Source of the DNA: an uncultured Hyphomicrobiales bacterium
GTDB lineage: Bacteria > Pseudomonadota > Alphaproteobacteria > Rhizobiales > Beijerinckiaceae
Length of the DNA stretch: 64,000 bases
Assembly (NCBI GenBank): GCA_903861645.1
Contig: CAIOVE010000081.1
Location: 41,281-105,280, forward strand
Direction: 5' to 3'
The position numbers and the translations under genes were made by a program. This document shows, one piece after another, positions 8,976-16,902 of this stretch (position 1 is its first letter; each line of letters opens with the position of its first letter). The notes below the pieces were generated by a model. That model saw nothing but the letters and a program-made list of their open reading frames with translations, was not told where the DNA came from and ran no database searches.

Positions 8976-9245
8976 TTACCAGCGGCGCCAGTGGCGACGC
9001 GGGCCATAAACGCGCGGCCCATAAAAACGGGGCGGCCCGTAATAGCGGGGCGGCGCGACCCAGCGACAGCGGCCGTAGGGGCCGCACACCCAGCGCACGT
9101 CCTGAACGAGCGGCGCGAGATCGGAACCGGTCGCGATGGCTGGATCGAGACCGCCCGCCGGCATGGCGGAAGCCCCGCCCGAGCCAATGACGCACGCGCC
9201 AAGCATGGATGCGGAGATCACGGCGAGTTTCAGACTGCTGATCAT
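8976..9245 (-). CDS. Small secreted Arg/Tyr/Pro-rich protein
   Basis: The 89-residue product has a signal peptide (about residues 1-27, ending GGASAMP) and a short mature part rich in Pro, Tyr, Gly and Arg. It contains two Cys in VCGPYGRCRW. The start at 9245 follows GGGAG and is preferred over 9278, which would precede the signal peptide with eleven extra residues. A second tiny secreted protein, 180 bases upstream on the same strand, shares the pattern SAMP, VQD, R and VC. Small proteins of this kind are common in rhizobial genomes and lack a known function. Confidence 0.7.
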   Translation of the reverse strand: MISSLKLAVISASMLGACVIGSGGASAMPAGGLDPAIATGSDLAPLVQDVRWVCGPYGRCRWVAPPRYYGPPRFYGPRVYGPRRHWRRW

Positions 9246-9374
9246 GACTGTTTCTCCCATATTGGTCATTTCGACCATTCCAGCCCCACGAGGCGACTAT
9301 CGCGCGCCTTTCCTGAACTTCGAATGAACCACGCGTTCAACTCCCGTTCGGGCGCGCCGGCCGCCAGTCAAATG

Positions 9375-9404
9375 AAAACGGCGCCTCCCCAGGGGGAAGC
9401 GCCG
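9375..9404 (-). terminator. Rho-independent terminator
   Basis: On the minus strand the small gene ending at 9426 is followed by a GC hairpin of about eleven pairs with one mismatch (arms near 9380-9390 and 9393-9403) and then TTTTC. This is a convincing intrinsic terminator separating the two tiny secreted-protein genes. Confidence 0.75.
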
Positions 9405-9425
9405 ATGCCTCGACCTTTTTAAGGG

Positions 9426-9689
9426 TCAGTAGCGATCGCGATCGCCGCGGAAATGATCCCGGTCATGGTCGCGGCCACGGTCGTCCCAGTCACGACGGCG
9501 ATGATCCTCGACCCGGAAGCAATGGCGATGGGGCGGACAAACCAAACGCGCGTCCTGTACGTCCGCCGCTATTCCCGGTCGGGCCATTTCCTCCGCGGCG
9601 AGCGGCATGGCGGACGCCCGCGCGGCGGCGAAAGTCGCGCCTCCGAGCACGATGGCGATCAGAGCGGCGGACTTGAAAGCTGTAATCAT
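9426..9689 (-). CDS. Small secreted Asp/Arg/His-rich protein
   Basis: This 87-residue protein has a signal peptide ending ARASAMP, then a conserved-looking core (VQDARLVCPPHRHC) and a charged tail of Asp, Arg and His ending DRDRY. It resembles its neighbour at 8976-9245 in the phrases SAMP and VQD-R-VC, so the pair probably arose by duplication and drifted. The His/Asp-rich tail could bind metal, but that is a guess. The start at 9689 is the only ATG in front of the signal peptide. Confidence 0.7.
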   Translation of the reverse strand: MITAFKSAALIAIVLGGATFAAARASAMPLAAEEMARPGIAADVQDARLVCPPHRHCFRVEDHRRRDWDDRGRDHDRDHFRGDRDRY

Positions 9690-9790
9690 CTGGACTCTCC
9701 TGTTGGTTGTCCAAGACGATCAGAATGGTCGACGTCGATTGAAGCACGCCTGAACGGCGCGTTCACCCCGGGTTCACAAGCGGGCGCGAG

Positions 9791-10471
9791 TCAGGCCACG
9801 TCGCCACGGGCCTCGCCGGCCGCCCGGCGAATGGCGGCGATGTTACGCTGGTAGTGCTGCGTCCCATCGCGAAACACGGACGAGCCGGCGACAAGCCAGT
9901 TCGCGCCAGCGGCGGCGATGGCGCCGGCGTTGGTAGCGTCGACCCCGCCATCAACCTCGATATCGACGTCGCGACCACGCAACATGTCGCGCACCGCGCT
10001 GATCTTGCGCAGGGTCGAGGGGATGAACTTCTGGCCGCCAAAGCCGGGGTTGACCGACATCAGCAACACGATATCGACGAGATCGAGCACGGGTTCGAGC
10101 GCGCTTTCGTGGGTGCCGGGATTGAGCACGACGCCCGCCTTCTTGCCGAGCGCGCGCACCGCCTGCAAGGAGCGATGCAGATGCGGGCCCGCCTCGGCGT
10201 GCACGGTGATGATGTCGGCGCCGGCGGCGGCGAATTCCGCCAGATAGGGATCGACAGGCGAAATCATCAGATGAACGTCGAAGGGCGCGTTGGTGACGGG
10301 ACGGATCGCCTTCATCACCGCCGGCCCGAACGAAATATTGGGCACGAAATGGCCATCCATGATGTCGACATGCACCACGTCCGCGCCGGCGTTGATGATG
10401 GCGCGAGTCTCCTCGCCGAGGCGCGAAAAATCGGCGGCGAGAATGGACGGACAGATCTTGATCGGACGCAT
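9791..10471 (-). CDS. rpe: Ribulose-phosphate 3-epimerase
   Basis: Rpe interconverts ribulose 5-phosphate and xylulose 5-phosphate in the pentose phosphate and Calvin pathways. The 226-residue TIM barrel shows the family signatures HVDIMDGHFVPN near residue 35 and EVDGGVDATNAG near residue 175, with metal-binding His and Asp residues in the first and in MISPVDPY-type strands. The start at 10471 gives the canonical IKICPSILAAD beginning (here MRPIKICPSILAADF). It is divergent from the TctC-like gene that starts at 10604. Confidence 0.96.
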   Translation of the reverse strand: MRPIKICPSILAADFSRLGEETRAIINAGADVVHVDIMDGHFVPNISFGPAVMKAIRPVTNAPFDVHLMISPVDPYLAEFAAAGADIITVHAEAGPHLHRSLQAVRALGKKAGVVLNPGTHESALEPVLDLVDIVLLMSVNPGFGGQKFIPSTLRKISAVRDMLRGRDVDIEVDGGVDATNAGAIAAAGANWLVAGSSVFRDGTQHYQRNIAAIRRAAGEARGDVA

Positions 10472-10603
10472 GACGGCTCGTTTGTTTCACGAATGAACCG
10501 CCCGATAGCATGGCGGGCTTCGCGCGTCCATTTCGCGCGGTATCGCTGGCGAAATCGTCGGAGTTGCAATAGCGTCGAAGGGGTAATTCGGGGGATGGGC
10601 GCG

Positions 10604-11590
10604 ATGCGTTTGATACGGTGGGGCTTGGGACTGGTCGGCGTGGCCCTGTGGGCCATGACTGGAGCCGCTTTGGCGCAAACGGAGGCCGATCCACTGCCCA
10701 AGGGCACGATTACCATCGTCGTGCCGCTGGCGCCGGCGGGGCCCGCCGACGTGGTCGCCCGCATTCTCGCGGCGAAACTGTCGGAAAAGCTGGGGCACAC
10801 ATTCATCGTGGATAACAAGGCCGGCGCCGGCGGCAATCTGGGCGCGGCCTACGTGGCCAAGGGGCCGGCGGATGGCTCGACCTGGCTTTATTCGACCGAT
10901 TCCGTGTTCACGACCAACCCGTTCATGTACGCGTCGCAGGGGTTTGACGCGGCGAAGGATCTCACGCCCGTCGCGCGCGTCGAGGACGTGCTGTTGCTGC
11001 TCGCCGTCAATGGCCAGAAAGTCGCCGCGAAAACCTACGCCGAATTGATCGAGGAATCGAAAAAGCGCACGCTTTCCTTCGGGTCGGCGGGCATTGGCTC
11101 GCCCGGCCATCTCGCGCTCGAATACCTCAAGTCCGTCAGTCCGCTCAACGCCACGCACGTGCCCTATCGCGGCGCCTCGCTGGCGATGCAGGACTTGCTG
11201 GGCGGCCAGATCGACGCGGCATTCATCGTCGCGGGCGTGCTGACTCCCTACGTGAAATCGGGCGCGTTGCGCGCGTTGGCCGTTTCCGCCAATGCGCGCG
11301 TCGCCGCCCTGCCCGATGTGCCAACGGCGGCGGAAGCGGGCATCAAGGACTTCGACGCGCGTTTCACGAACCTGATGCTCGCGCCAGCGGCGACGCCCAA
11401 GCCCATCCGCGCCTTCATGGCCCGGCAAATCGCCGCCGTGCTGGCCACGCCCGATGTGAAGGACAAGCTCGCGACGCTGGCGGAGGAAGCCGCGCCCGTT
11501 CAGGACGAGGACGAGGCCATCGCGTGGGTGGCGCGCGAGCGCGCGCGCTGGGGCGCCGTCATCAAGGCCGCCGGCATCAAGGCCGAATGA
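10604..11590 (+). CDS. Solitary Bug/TctC-family periplasmic binding protein
   Basis: The 328-residue product has a signal peptide ending TGAALAQ and the Bug-family pattern TITIVVPLAPAGPADVVARI, with further family phrases such as NKAGAGGNLGA and VPYRGASLAMQDLLGGQ. It should bind a small carboxylate in the periplasm. I chose the ATG at 10604 because GGGG at 10591-10594 is well placed for it; an ATG at 10595 is also possible. The following sulfatase gene has a possible in-frame start at 11587 that overlaps this stop as ATGA, so the two are an operon. No TctAB genes are adjacent. Confidence 0.88.
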   Translation: MRLIRWGLGLVGVALWAMTGAALAQTEADPLPKGTITIVVPLAPAGPADVVARILAAKLSEKLGHTFIVDNKAGAGGNLGAAYVAKGPADGSTWLYSTDSVFTTNPFMYASQGFDAAKDLTPVARVEDVLLLLAVNGQKVAAKTYAELIEESKKRTLSFGSAGIGSPGHLALEYLKSVSPLNATHVPYRGASLAMQDLLGGQIDAAFIVAGVLTPYVKSGALRALAVSANARVAALPDVPTAAEAGIKDFDARFTNLMLAPAATPKPIRAFMARQIAAVLATPDVKDKLATLAEEAAPVQDEDEAIAWVARERARWGAVIKAAGIKAE

Positions 11591-11628
11591 AACCAGACGC
11601 AAAAAAATACATCGAGGGATCGACGCGC

Positions 11629-13194
11629 ATGAGCAAGCAGCCAAATTTCCTGTTCATCATCACGGATCAGCATCGCGCCGATTATCTCGGCTGCGCGGGC
11701 CATCCGGTGCTGAAGACGCCCCACATCGACGCCATCGCCGCCGCCGGCACGCGCTTCACCAATTTCAACGTGGCGACGCCCGTCTGCATGCCCAATCGCG
11801 CCTCGCTGCTGACCGGCCGCTACCCCTCGACGCACGGCTTGCGGCACAATGGTTGTGATCTCAGCTATGACGCCACGACCTTCGTCGAAACCTTGCGCGT
11901 TTCCGGTTATCGCACGGCGGCCATCGGCAAGAGCCACCTGCAACAGATGACGGGCATTCCCGCCGAGCCGCGCGTCGATCCGAACGCGCTGGGCCCGATC
12001 AAGGAAGCCTGGAAGGACGACGACGGCTTCTACGACAACGAAGACCCCGCCCGCTATGAAAGCGACGAGTATTACCAGTTCAAGCTGCCCTACTATGGCT
12101 ACGAACACGTCGACATGGTGACGTGGCATGGCGACCTTTGCAGCGGCCATTATCTGCAATGGCTGCGCAGGCAATCACCCATGGCCGACGCGTGGCGCGA
12201 CCGCAAGAACCAGTTGCCGCACGATTATATCTGCCCGCAGGCGATCCGCACGCCGATGCCAGAGGAATTTTACCCGACGTCCTTCATCCGCGATCGCGCG
12301 ATCGACTGGATCGAGGGCGCGAAGGGCGACGACCGACCGTTCTTCACGTTCGTCTCGTTTCCCGATCCGCATCATCCGTTCACGCCGCCGGGTAAATACT
12401 GGGACATGTACGACCCGGCCGACTTCAGCACGCCGCCGTCCTACGAGGACGTGACGCGCCCAACGCCGCCCATGCGCTGGCTGCACGACCAATGGAAGGC
12501 CGGCAAGCGCATGGACAAGGCGCAGGAAGCCTTCATGGTGAACGAGCGCGAAATTCGCGAGGCGATGGCGCTGTCGTGCGGCATGATCGCAATGATAGAC
12601 GACGCGGTGGGCGCGATCATCGACAGGCTGAAGGCGACGGGCCGCCATGACGACACAGTCATCATCTTCAACGCCGACCACGGCGATTACCTCGGCGATT
12701 GCAGCTTGCTGCTGAAAAGCGCGATCATGCGCAAATCCATCAACAACGTGCCGTTCATCTGGTCGGACCCGGCCAGCCGGCAATCGCGCGTCTCGGGCGC
12801 GCTCGCCTCGACGATCGACCTCGCGCCGACCATTCTGGCGCGCGCGGGCGTCAAGCCCTATTTCGGCATTCAGGGCAAGAGCCTGCTTGGCGCGATGGAT
12901 GGCTCGTCAGCGTTGCGCGAACATCTCATCGTCGAGCACGAGGACACGCAGACGCGCATGAGCTTCAAGAAGCCGGCCATCGCGCGCACGCTGTTGAGCG
13001 AAGGGCATCGCCTGACGATCTACGCCGGCGAAAGCTGGGGCGAGCTTTACGATCTCGCGCGCGACCCCGATGAGTTGAACAACCGCTGGGACGACGCCGA
13101 ATACGCCGACATCCGCGCGCGCCTGACGGAAACGCTGATGCGCGAGATGCTGGAGACCGTCGACAAGAGCCCGCGCGGGCGGATGCGCGCCTGA
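11629..13194 (+). CDS. Sulfatase / phosphonate-type monoester hydrolase
   Basis: The 521-residue enzyme carries the sulfatase motif CMPNRAS (C-x-P-x-R) near residue 52, where the Cys would be converted to formylglycine. Metal-site motifs TDQHRADYLG near the N-terminus and NADHGDYLGD near residue 350 are present. It has no signal peptide and so is probably cytoplasmic; cytoplasmic members hydrolyse sulfate, phosphonate or choline-sulfate esters. The start at 11629 follows GAGGGA; an alternative at 11587 adds fourteen residues and overlaps the upstream stop. The TctC-like gene just upstream suggests an imported organic ester as substrate. Exact specificity is unknown. Confidence 0.92.
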   Translation: MSKQPNFLFIITDQHRADYLGCAGHPVLKTPHIDAIAAAGTRFTNFNVATPVCMPNRASLLTGRYPSTHGLRHNGCDLSYDATTFVETLRVSGYRTAAIGKSHLQQMTGIPAEPRVDPNALGPIKEAWKDDDGFYDNEDPARYESDEYYQFKLPYYGYEHVDMVTWHGDLCSGHYLQWLRRQSPMADAWRDRKNQLPHDYICPQAIRTPMPEEFYPTSFIRDRAIDWIEGAKGDDRPFFTFVSFPDPHHPFTPPGKYWDMYDPADFSTPPSYEDVTRPTPPMRWLHDQWKAGKRMDKAQEAFMVNEREIREAMALSCGMIAMIDDAVGAIIDRLKATGRHDDTVIIFNADHGDYLGDCSLLLKSAIMRKSINNVPFIWSDPASRQSRVSGALASTIDLAPTILARAGVKPYFGIQGKSLLGAMDGSSALREHLIVEHEDTQTRMSFKKPAIARTLLSEGHRLTIYAGESWGELYDLARDPDELNNRWDDAEYADIRARLTETLMREMLETVDKSPRGRMRA

Positions 13195-13662
13195 TCAGGC
13201 GGGTTTCGATTGCGCGGCGACGCCCATGGCGTTGCCGCCGACGCCGAAGCCCGCGAGCGCCTTCAGCTTGTTGAAGGCGCGCAAGGCGAAGCCCAGCGGC
13301 AGGGGCATGGCGTGACGGCACACCGCGAGCTTGCGCACGTAGGAATCGACGCGCCAGAGCGTCACCGATCCGACCGGAAAAAACGCGACATCGCCCGGTC
13401 GCAGCGTCCGCTCGACGCCATTGACGTCGGCGACCGTGACCTCGCCCTCGATGATGTGAACGGTTTCATCGACGCCAAAGCGCCATTCAAACAGGCCGGC
13501 GGAGCAATCCCAGATGACGTTGACCGCCGTGCCGTCGTCGCTGCGGGCGATTTCGCCCATGCGGGCGCGCGGCGATCCAGCCTTGATCCAGACGGGATTG
13601 ATGGGCGCGTCGCTCAGGGCAACGTCGTTGGCGGCGATGGCGGTAAAGGCGCAGGCGGACAT
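13195..13662 (-). CDS. Cupin-domain protein (DUF861/EutQ-like)
   Basis: This 155-residue protein has one conserved cupin barrel: GLFEWRFGVDETVHIIEGEVTV followed by LRPGDVAFFPVGS. The pattern matches the DUF861-type cupins (for example ureidoglycine-related or EutQ-like proteins). Metal ligation is incomplete relative to classic cupins (Glu and His in the first motif, no clear second His). The start at 13662 follows GGAG by six bases; a GTG or ATG further up would add about 30 residues. The stop is immediately next to the sulfatase stop, with the two genes converging. Confidence 0.78.
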   Translation of the reverse strand: MSACAFTAIAANDVALSDAPINPVWIKAGSPRARMGEIARSDDGTAVNVIWDCSAGLFEWRFGVDETVHIIEGEVTVADVNGVERTLRPGDVAFFPVGSVTLWRVDSYVRKLAVCRHAMPLPLGFALRAFNKLKALAGFGVGGNAMGVAAQSKPA

Positions 13663-13724
13663 GGGCGGCTCCGGCGTGGACGCTTTGAGACCTACCCGCA
13701 ATTCCTCACCGAACCCTGAAACCA

Positions 13725-14729
13725 TCAGCCGAACTTTTCCCGCCACGACGGCAAGGCGCCGGGAAACGGCAGCGGGGTCGCCTCGTACACGCCCCGCGCG
13801 ATGGCGCGCGCGAGACAATCGGCCGCGAGCGCGCCGATTTCCGCGATATCGCGAGCGCTGGGCGGCTCCGCCGCGCGGCCCGTGGCGGCGGCGAACACGA
13901 TATCCCCGTCCATTGGCGCGTGGGATGGGCGCAACGCCCGGCCCATGCCGTCGTGGGCCATGACGGCGACCCGTTCGCAGGCAGCCTTGTCGAGCGCGGC
14001 GTCTGTCGCGACGATCGCGATGGTGGTGTTGACGGGCGCGTCGCCCTTGATGCGCATGACGAGATCGTCGTGGAACACGCGGGCGGGCATGCCGAGGCCG
14101 CCAAACTCGGCGCCGCGCTCGTAGGGCGCGGCCCAGAAACGCCCGGTTTCGCCAATGGTCGCGGAACCGACGGCGTTGACGGCCACCAGCGCGCCGACCG
14201 TGAATCCACGCGACGTCATGGCGCTGGTCGAGCCCAGACCACCCTTGAGGTTGACCGTCGTCGCGCCGAAGCCCGCGCCCGCGGTGCCGAGGACGAAATC
14301 GCGGGACGCGGCGGCGGCGGCCTCGTAGCCCAATCGCCAGTAGGGCGGCTGGCGGCCCCAATCCTTGTCGCCGCCATTGAGCAGGTCGAACAGGATGGCG
14401 CCCGGCGCCAGGGGAATTTTCACGCCGCCGACATCGAAGCCGCGGCCCGCCTCGCGCAGAAAACCCTGCGCGCCGCCCATGGCGTCAAGGCCAAACGCGG
14501 AACCGCCCGACAGCACCAGCGCGTCGATGGCCGTCACCGTACGGCCAGGCGCGAGCAACGCCGTGTCGCGCACGCCCGGCGCGCCGCCGTGAATGGCGAT
14601 GGAGGCGGTCGCCGGCGCGTCGAACACAACCGCCGTCACGCCCGACGCAAGGCGGGGGTCGGCGGCGGCGCCGACTTTGACGCCCGCGACATCCGTGATG
14701 AGATTGCGGGGCTCGATATGGCCGGACAT
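13725..14729 (-). CDS. P1-family peptidase (DmpA/L-aminopeptidase-like)
   Basis: This 334-residue protein belongs to the P1/DmpA family of self-cleaving N-terminal nucleophile aminopeptidases. Recognisable features are the N-terminal NLITDVAGVKVG, the glycine-rich LSGGSAFGLDAMGG near residue 75, and TVGALVAVNAVGSAT near residue 190, which leads into the self-cleavage region. Members cleave N-terminal residues from small peptides, amides or beta-peptides. The start at 14729 follows GAGGTCAG; an earlier start at 14780 lacks a ribosome-binding site. It sits upstream of the cupin gene on the same strand. Confidence 0.9.
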   Translation of the reverse strand: MSGHIEPRNLITDVAGVKVGAAADPRLASGVTAVVFDAPATASIAIHGGAPGVRDTALLAPGRTVTAIDALVLSGGSAFGLDAMGGAQGFLREAGRGFDVGGVKIPLAPGAILFDLLNGGDKDWGRQPPYWRLGYEAAAAASRDFVLGTAGAGFGATTVNLKGGLGSTSAMTSRGFTVGALVAVNAVGSATIGETGRFWAAPYERGAEFGGLGMPARVFHDDLVMRIKGDAPVNTTIAIVATDAALDKAACERVAVMAHDGMGRALRPSHAPMDGDIVFAAATGRAAEPPSARDIAEIGALAADCLARAIARGVYEATPLPFPGALPSWREKFG

Positions 14730-14847
14730 CTGACCTCGCGACTGGCGCCAGCCCGGCGCGGCGTGTGCGTCATGGCACAACGGTTAAGCCCGAGATTATA
14801 CTATCTGGTGGATATGGAGTCGTCACCGGAGCCACGAAGGAAACGCC

Positions 14848-15678
14848 ATGGCCGCCTCGCCCCTGTCTCCCGCCGAAGCCTTCGTTCTGCTGGACCCGCG
14901 TCAATCGAGCGCGCGCGAGGCCTTCAAGATCACGCTGCTGGCGATGATCGCGCAAGGCGCGCTGAAAATGTCGGAAACAGAGCGACCGGGCCTTTTCAGG
15001 AACACGAAGACCGTTTTCATCCGAACGATCGACCTCCCGCCCGACGCGCCCGGCCATGTTGAATCGGTCTTCGACGTCATTCAACAGGCAAGCAAGCTTG
15101 GCCGCGGCGCCGAAATGCCCGACATCGGGCGCGTGGCGCGGCAGGCGCTGGGGAGCGGCCTGACGAACTTCAAGAAAAACCTTCTTTTTCCCGCGCTCTG
15201 TTCGCGCGGGTTGCTCAAGGCGGAAAACGACCGCGTCCTCTGGCTGTTCAATCGCGTGGTCCATGAACACACGCCCGCCGGCCTGATCGAGCGCAACCGC
15301 GTGGAGGCCACGCTGGCGCGGGCGCGACGCTTGCCCGCGTTGCTCGACAGCAACCCCGCGGAAGCGGCCGCCATAGCGCTGGCGGCGGGCGGGCTGCTTC
15401 TGCTGCTGCCGGAGCTGAAGTCCTATTACGGCCGGCTTGCTACGTTGCGCGCGGCCGGGGACGCCGGTTCCTCATCCGACGGCGGCGGAGGCGAGGGCGG
15501 CTGGAACGCGACCGACGCCTTTCCGTTGTCGGGCTTCGATTTTGGTTCGTTCGATTCACACGCCTTTTCGGCGCTCGACGTCGACTTCGGCTCGTTCGAC
15601 TCCAGCTTCGACTCGTCCGTCGGCGACGGTGGCGGGGGCGATGGAGGCGGCGGCGACGGAGGGGGCGGCGGCGATTAG
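14848..15678 (+). CDS. Unknown protein with helical N-terminal half and Gly/Asp-rich tail
   Basis: The 276-residue protein has no signal peptide. Residues 1-150 look helical and begin SPAEAFVLLDPRQSSAREAFKITLL, which recalls bacterial GPP34/TIGR04222-like proteins, though the match is weak. A hydrophobic segment (AAAIALAAGGLLLLLP, near residue 180) may be one membrane helix. After it comes a low-complexity stretch with repeated FGSFDS units and a terminal run of GGGD repeats. Such Gly-rich tails after one membrane helix occur in DUF2207-like proteins. The stop overlaps the convergent ftr1 stop by a few bases. Function unknown. Confidence 0.7.
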   Translation: MAASPLSPAEAFVLLDPRQSSAREAFKITLLAMIAQGALKMSETERPGLFRNTKTVFIRTIDLPPDAPGHVESVFDVIQQASKLGRGAEMPDIGRVARQALGSGLTNFKKNLLFPALCSRGLLKAENDRVLWLFNRVVHEHTPAGLIERNRVEATLARARRLPALLDSNPAEAAAIALAAGGLLLLLPELKSYYGRLATLRAAGDAGSSSDGGGGEGGWNATDAFPLSGFDFGSFDSHAFSALDVDFGSFDSSFDSSVGDGGGGDGGGGDGGGGGD

Positions 15679-16508
15679 GCCCGGCTCAACGTCGGCTTGG
15701 GCGTGGCGACGGGCCGGACGATTTTCGTCAGGGCGACGATGAGCGCGATGGTCAGCGCGTAAATGATCACCTGAAGCACCGAGGGCTGGTCGGAATAGCC
15801 GATGAGCGTATGCAGCACCCGGCCCGCCAGAGAGGAGTCCGACAGAAGCCACGACGTGTCCCACGCCGTCTGTTGCAGGAAGTCGGCCACCCCGGCCTGC
15901 TGGAGGAAGGCGACGCATTGCGCCGCGAGGCCAGCGGCGAGGAAAGTGACGAGCACCGACGTCACCGCGAAGAGATTTCGCGCGGGAATCTTGACCAGCC
16001 CGTAATAGGTCAACGCCGTCAGGCCGCAGCCCAGCGCGAGGCCGACCGCCGCGCCGGCCAGCAGTTCGGCGCCCGTGGAGCCGCCCGAGATCGCCAGCCC
16101 GTAAAGAAACAGGGCGACTTCCGATCCCTCGCGCAACACCGCCACGCCAACGACGATGGCGAGCGCGGCGAGAGAGCGCGAGCCATTGGAAACGGCGCGG
16201 CCGACATCGCCGATATGAGCGGCGAGCTCCTTGCCATGGCGGGCCATCCAGATGTTGTGCCACGCCAGCATGACGACGGCGATGGCCAGAATGCCCGCGT
16301 TGAACAGCTCCTGCCCAACGCCCGCGAGCGCCTGCGACAGCGCCTCGGCGAAAGCGGCGACGACAATGGCGCCCAATACGCCGCCCGTCACGCCGCCCGC
16401 GATCCAGCGGCCACGCCGCGGAATATTCGCGGTCACCGCGAGCACGATGCCGACGATAAGGCCGGCTTCGATGACCTCGCGGAAAACGATGATCAGCGCG
16501 CCGAGCAT
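15675..16508 (-). CDS. FTR1-family high-affinity iron permease (EfeU-like)
   Basis: The 277-residue membrane protein has about seven hydrophobic segments. It carries two REXXE-type iron-transfer motifs: FREVIEAGLIV near residue 9 and LREGSEVALFLYG near residue 130. FTR1 and EfeU move iron across the membrane, usually with a partner that oxidises Fe(II). It is the last gene of a three-gene minus-strand operon after the outer-membrane protein and the cupredoxin; the GAGG ribosome-binding site overlaps the cupredoxin stop nine bases upstream. The divergent multicopper oxidase could be the ferroxidase partner. Confidence 0.93.
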   Translation of the reverse strand: MLGALIIVFREVIEAGLIVGIVLAVTANIPRRGRWIAGGVTGGVLGAIVVAAFAEALSQALAGVGQELFNAGILAIAVVMLAWHNIWMARHGKELAAHIGDVGRAVSNGSRSLAALAIVVGVAVLREGSEVALFLYGLAISGGSTGAELLAGAAVGLALGCGLTALTYYGLVKIPARNLFAVTSVLVTFLAAGLAAQCVAFLQQAGVADFLQQTAWDTSWLLSDSSLAGRVLHTLIGYSDQPSVLQVIIYALTIALIVALTKIVRPVATPKPTLSRA

Positions 16509-16517
16509 GGTCTGTCC

Positions 16518-16871
16518 TCAATCGACAACGACATAACCTTCCGTCGTGTCCTCGTGATAATCGTCGAAGAAGCGATAGCGGCCCGGCGGCAGCGCGCGCA
16601 CCTTGATGGTCACCGTGGCGCCGCCCGCGATCACCTTCTCGACACGCAGGGTCTTGCTCTCGAATTCAGCCGGGGTCGAGTCGAGATTTTTGACCTCGAT
16701 GGAAATCGGCTTGCCGGCGGGCGCGTGAACCTCCGCTGGCTGGAAGCGGTGATCCTTGATCGTCAGCCGAAGGGCGGCTTCCTGCGCGAAGGCTCCCGAC
16801 GAAATAGCCCCCGCCCCGATCATGACCGCCGCCAGCGCGGTCGCCTGGAAAAATCTGGTCCCGATGCTCAC
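16518..16871 (-). CDS. Periplasmic cupredoxin-fold protein, iron-uptake associated
   Basis: The 117-residue protein has a signal peptide (ending SGAFAQ) and one cupredoxin domain like the one in EfeO-type proteins. Its fold markers are LTIKDHRFQPAEVHAPAG and LPPGRYRFFDDYHEDTTEGYVVV. The usual type 1 copper ligands (a Cys plus two His) are absent; the Glu/His/Asp-rich end (DDYHEDTTEG) resembles the iron-handling form instead. The GTG at 16871 was chosen because AGGAGG sits five bases ahead of it and the frame further upstream would overlap the outer-membrane protein gene. It probably hands iron to the FTR1 permease. Confidence 0.85.
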   Translation of the reverse strand: MSIGTRFFQATALAAVMIGAGAISSGAFAQEAALRLTIKDHRFQPAEVHAPAGKPISIEVKNLDSTPAEFESKTLRVEKVIAGGATVTIKVRALPPGRYRFFDDYHEDTTEGYVVVD

Positions 16872-16902
16872 GCCAGCCTCCTGATGTTCCGGCCCTCGCG
16901 GC

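Noticed and set aside
13920..15062. 380-codon plus-strand open frame
   Set aside because: It is antisense to the P1 peptidase and runs into another reading frame of 14848-15678.
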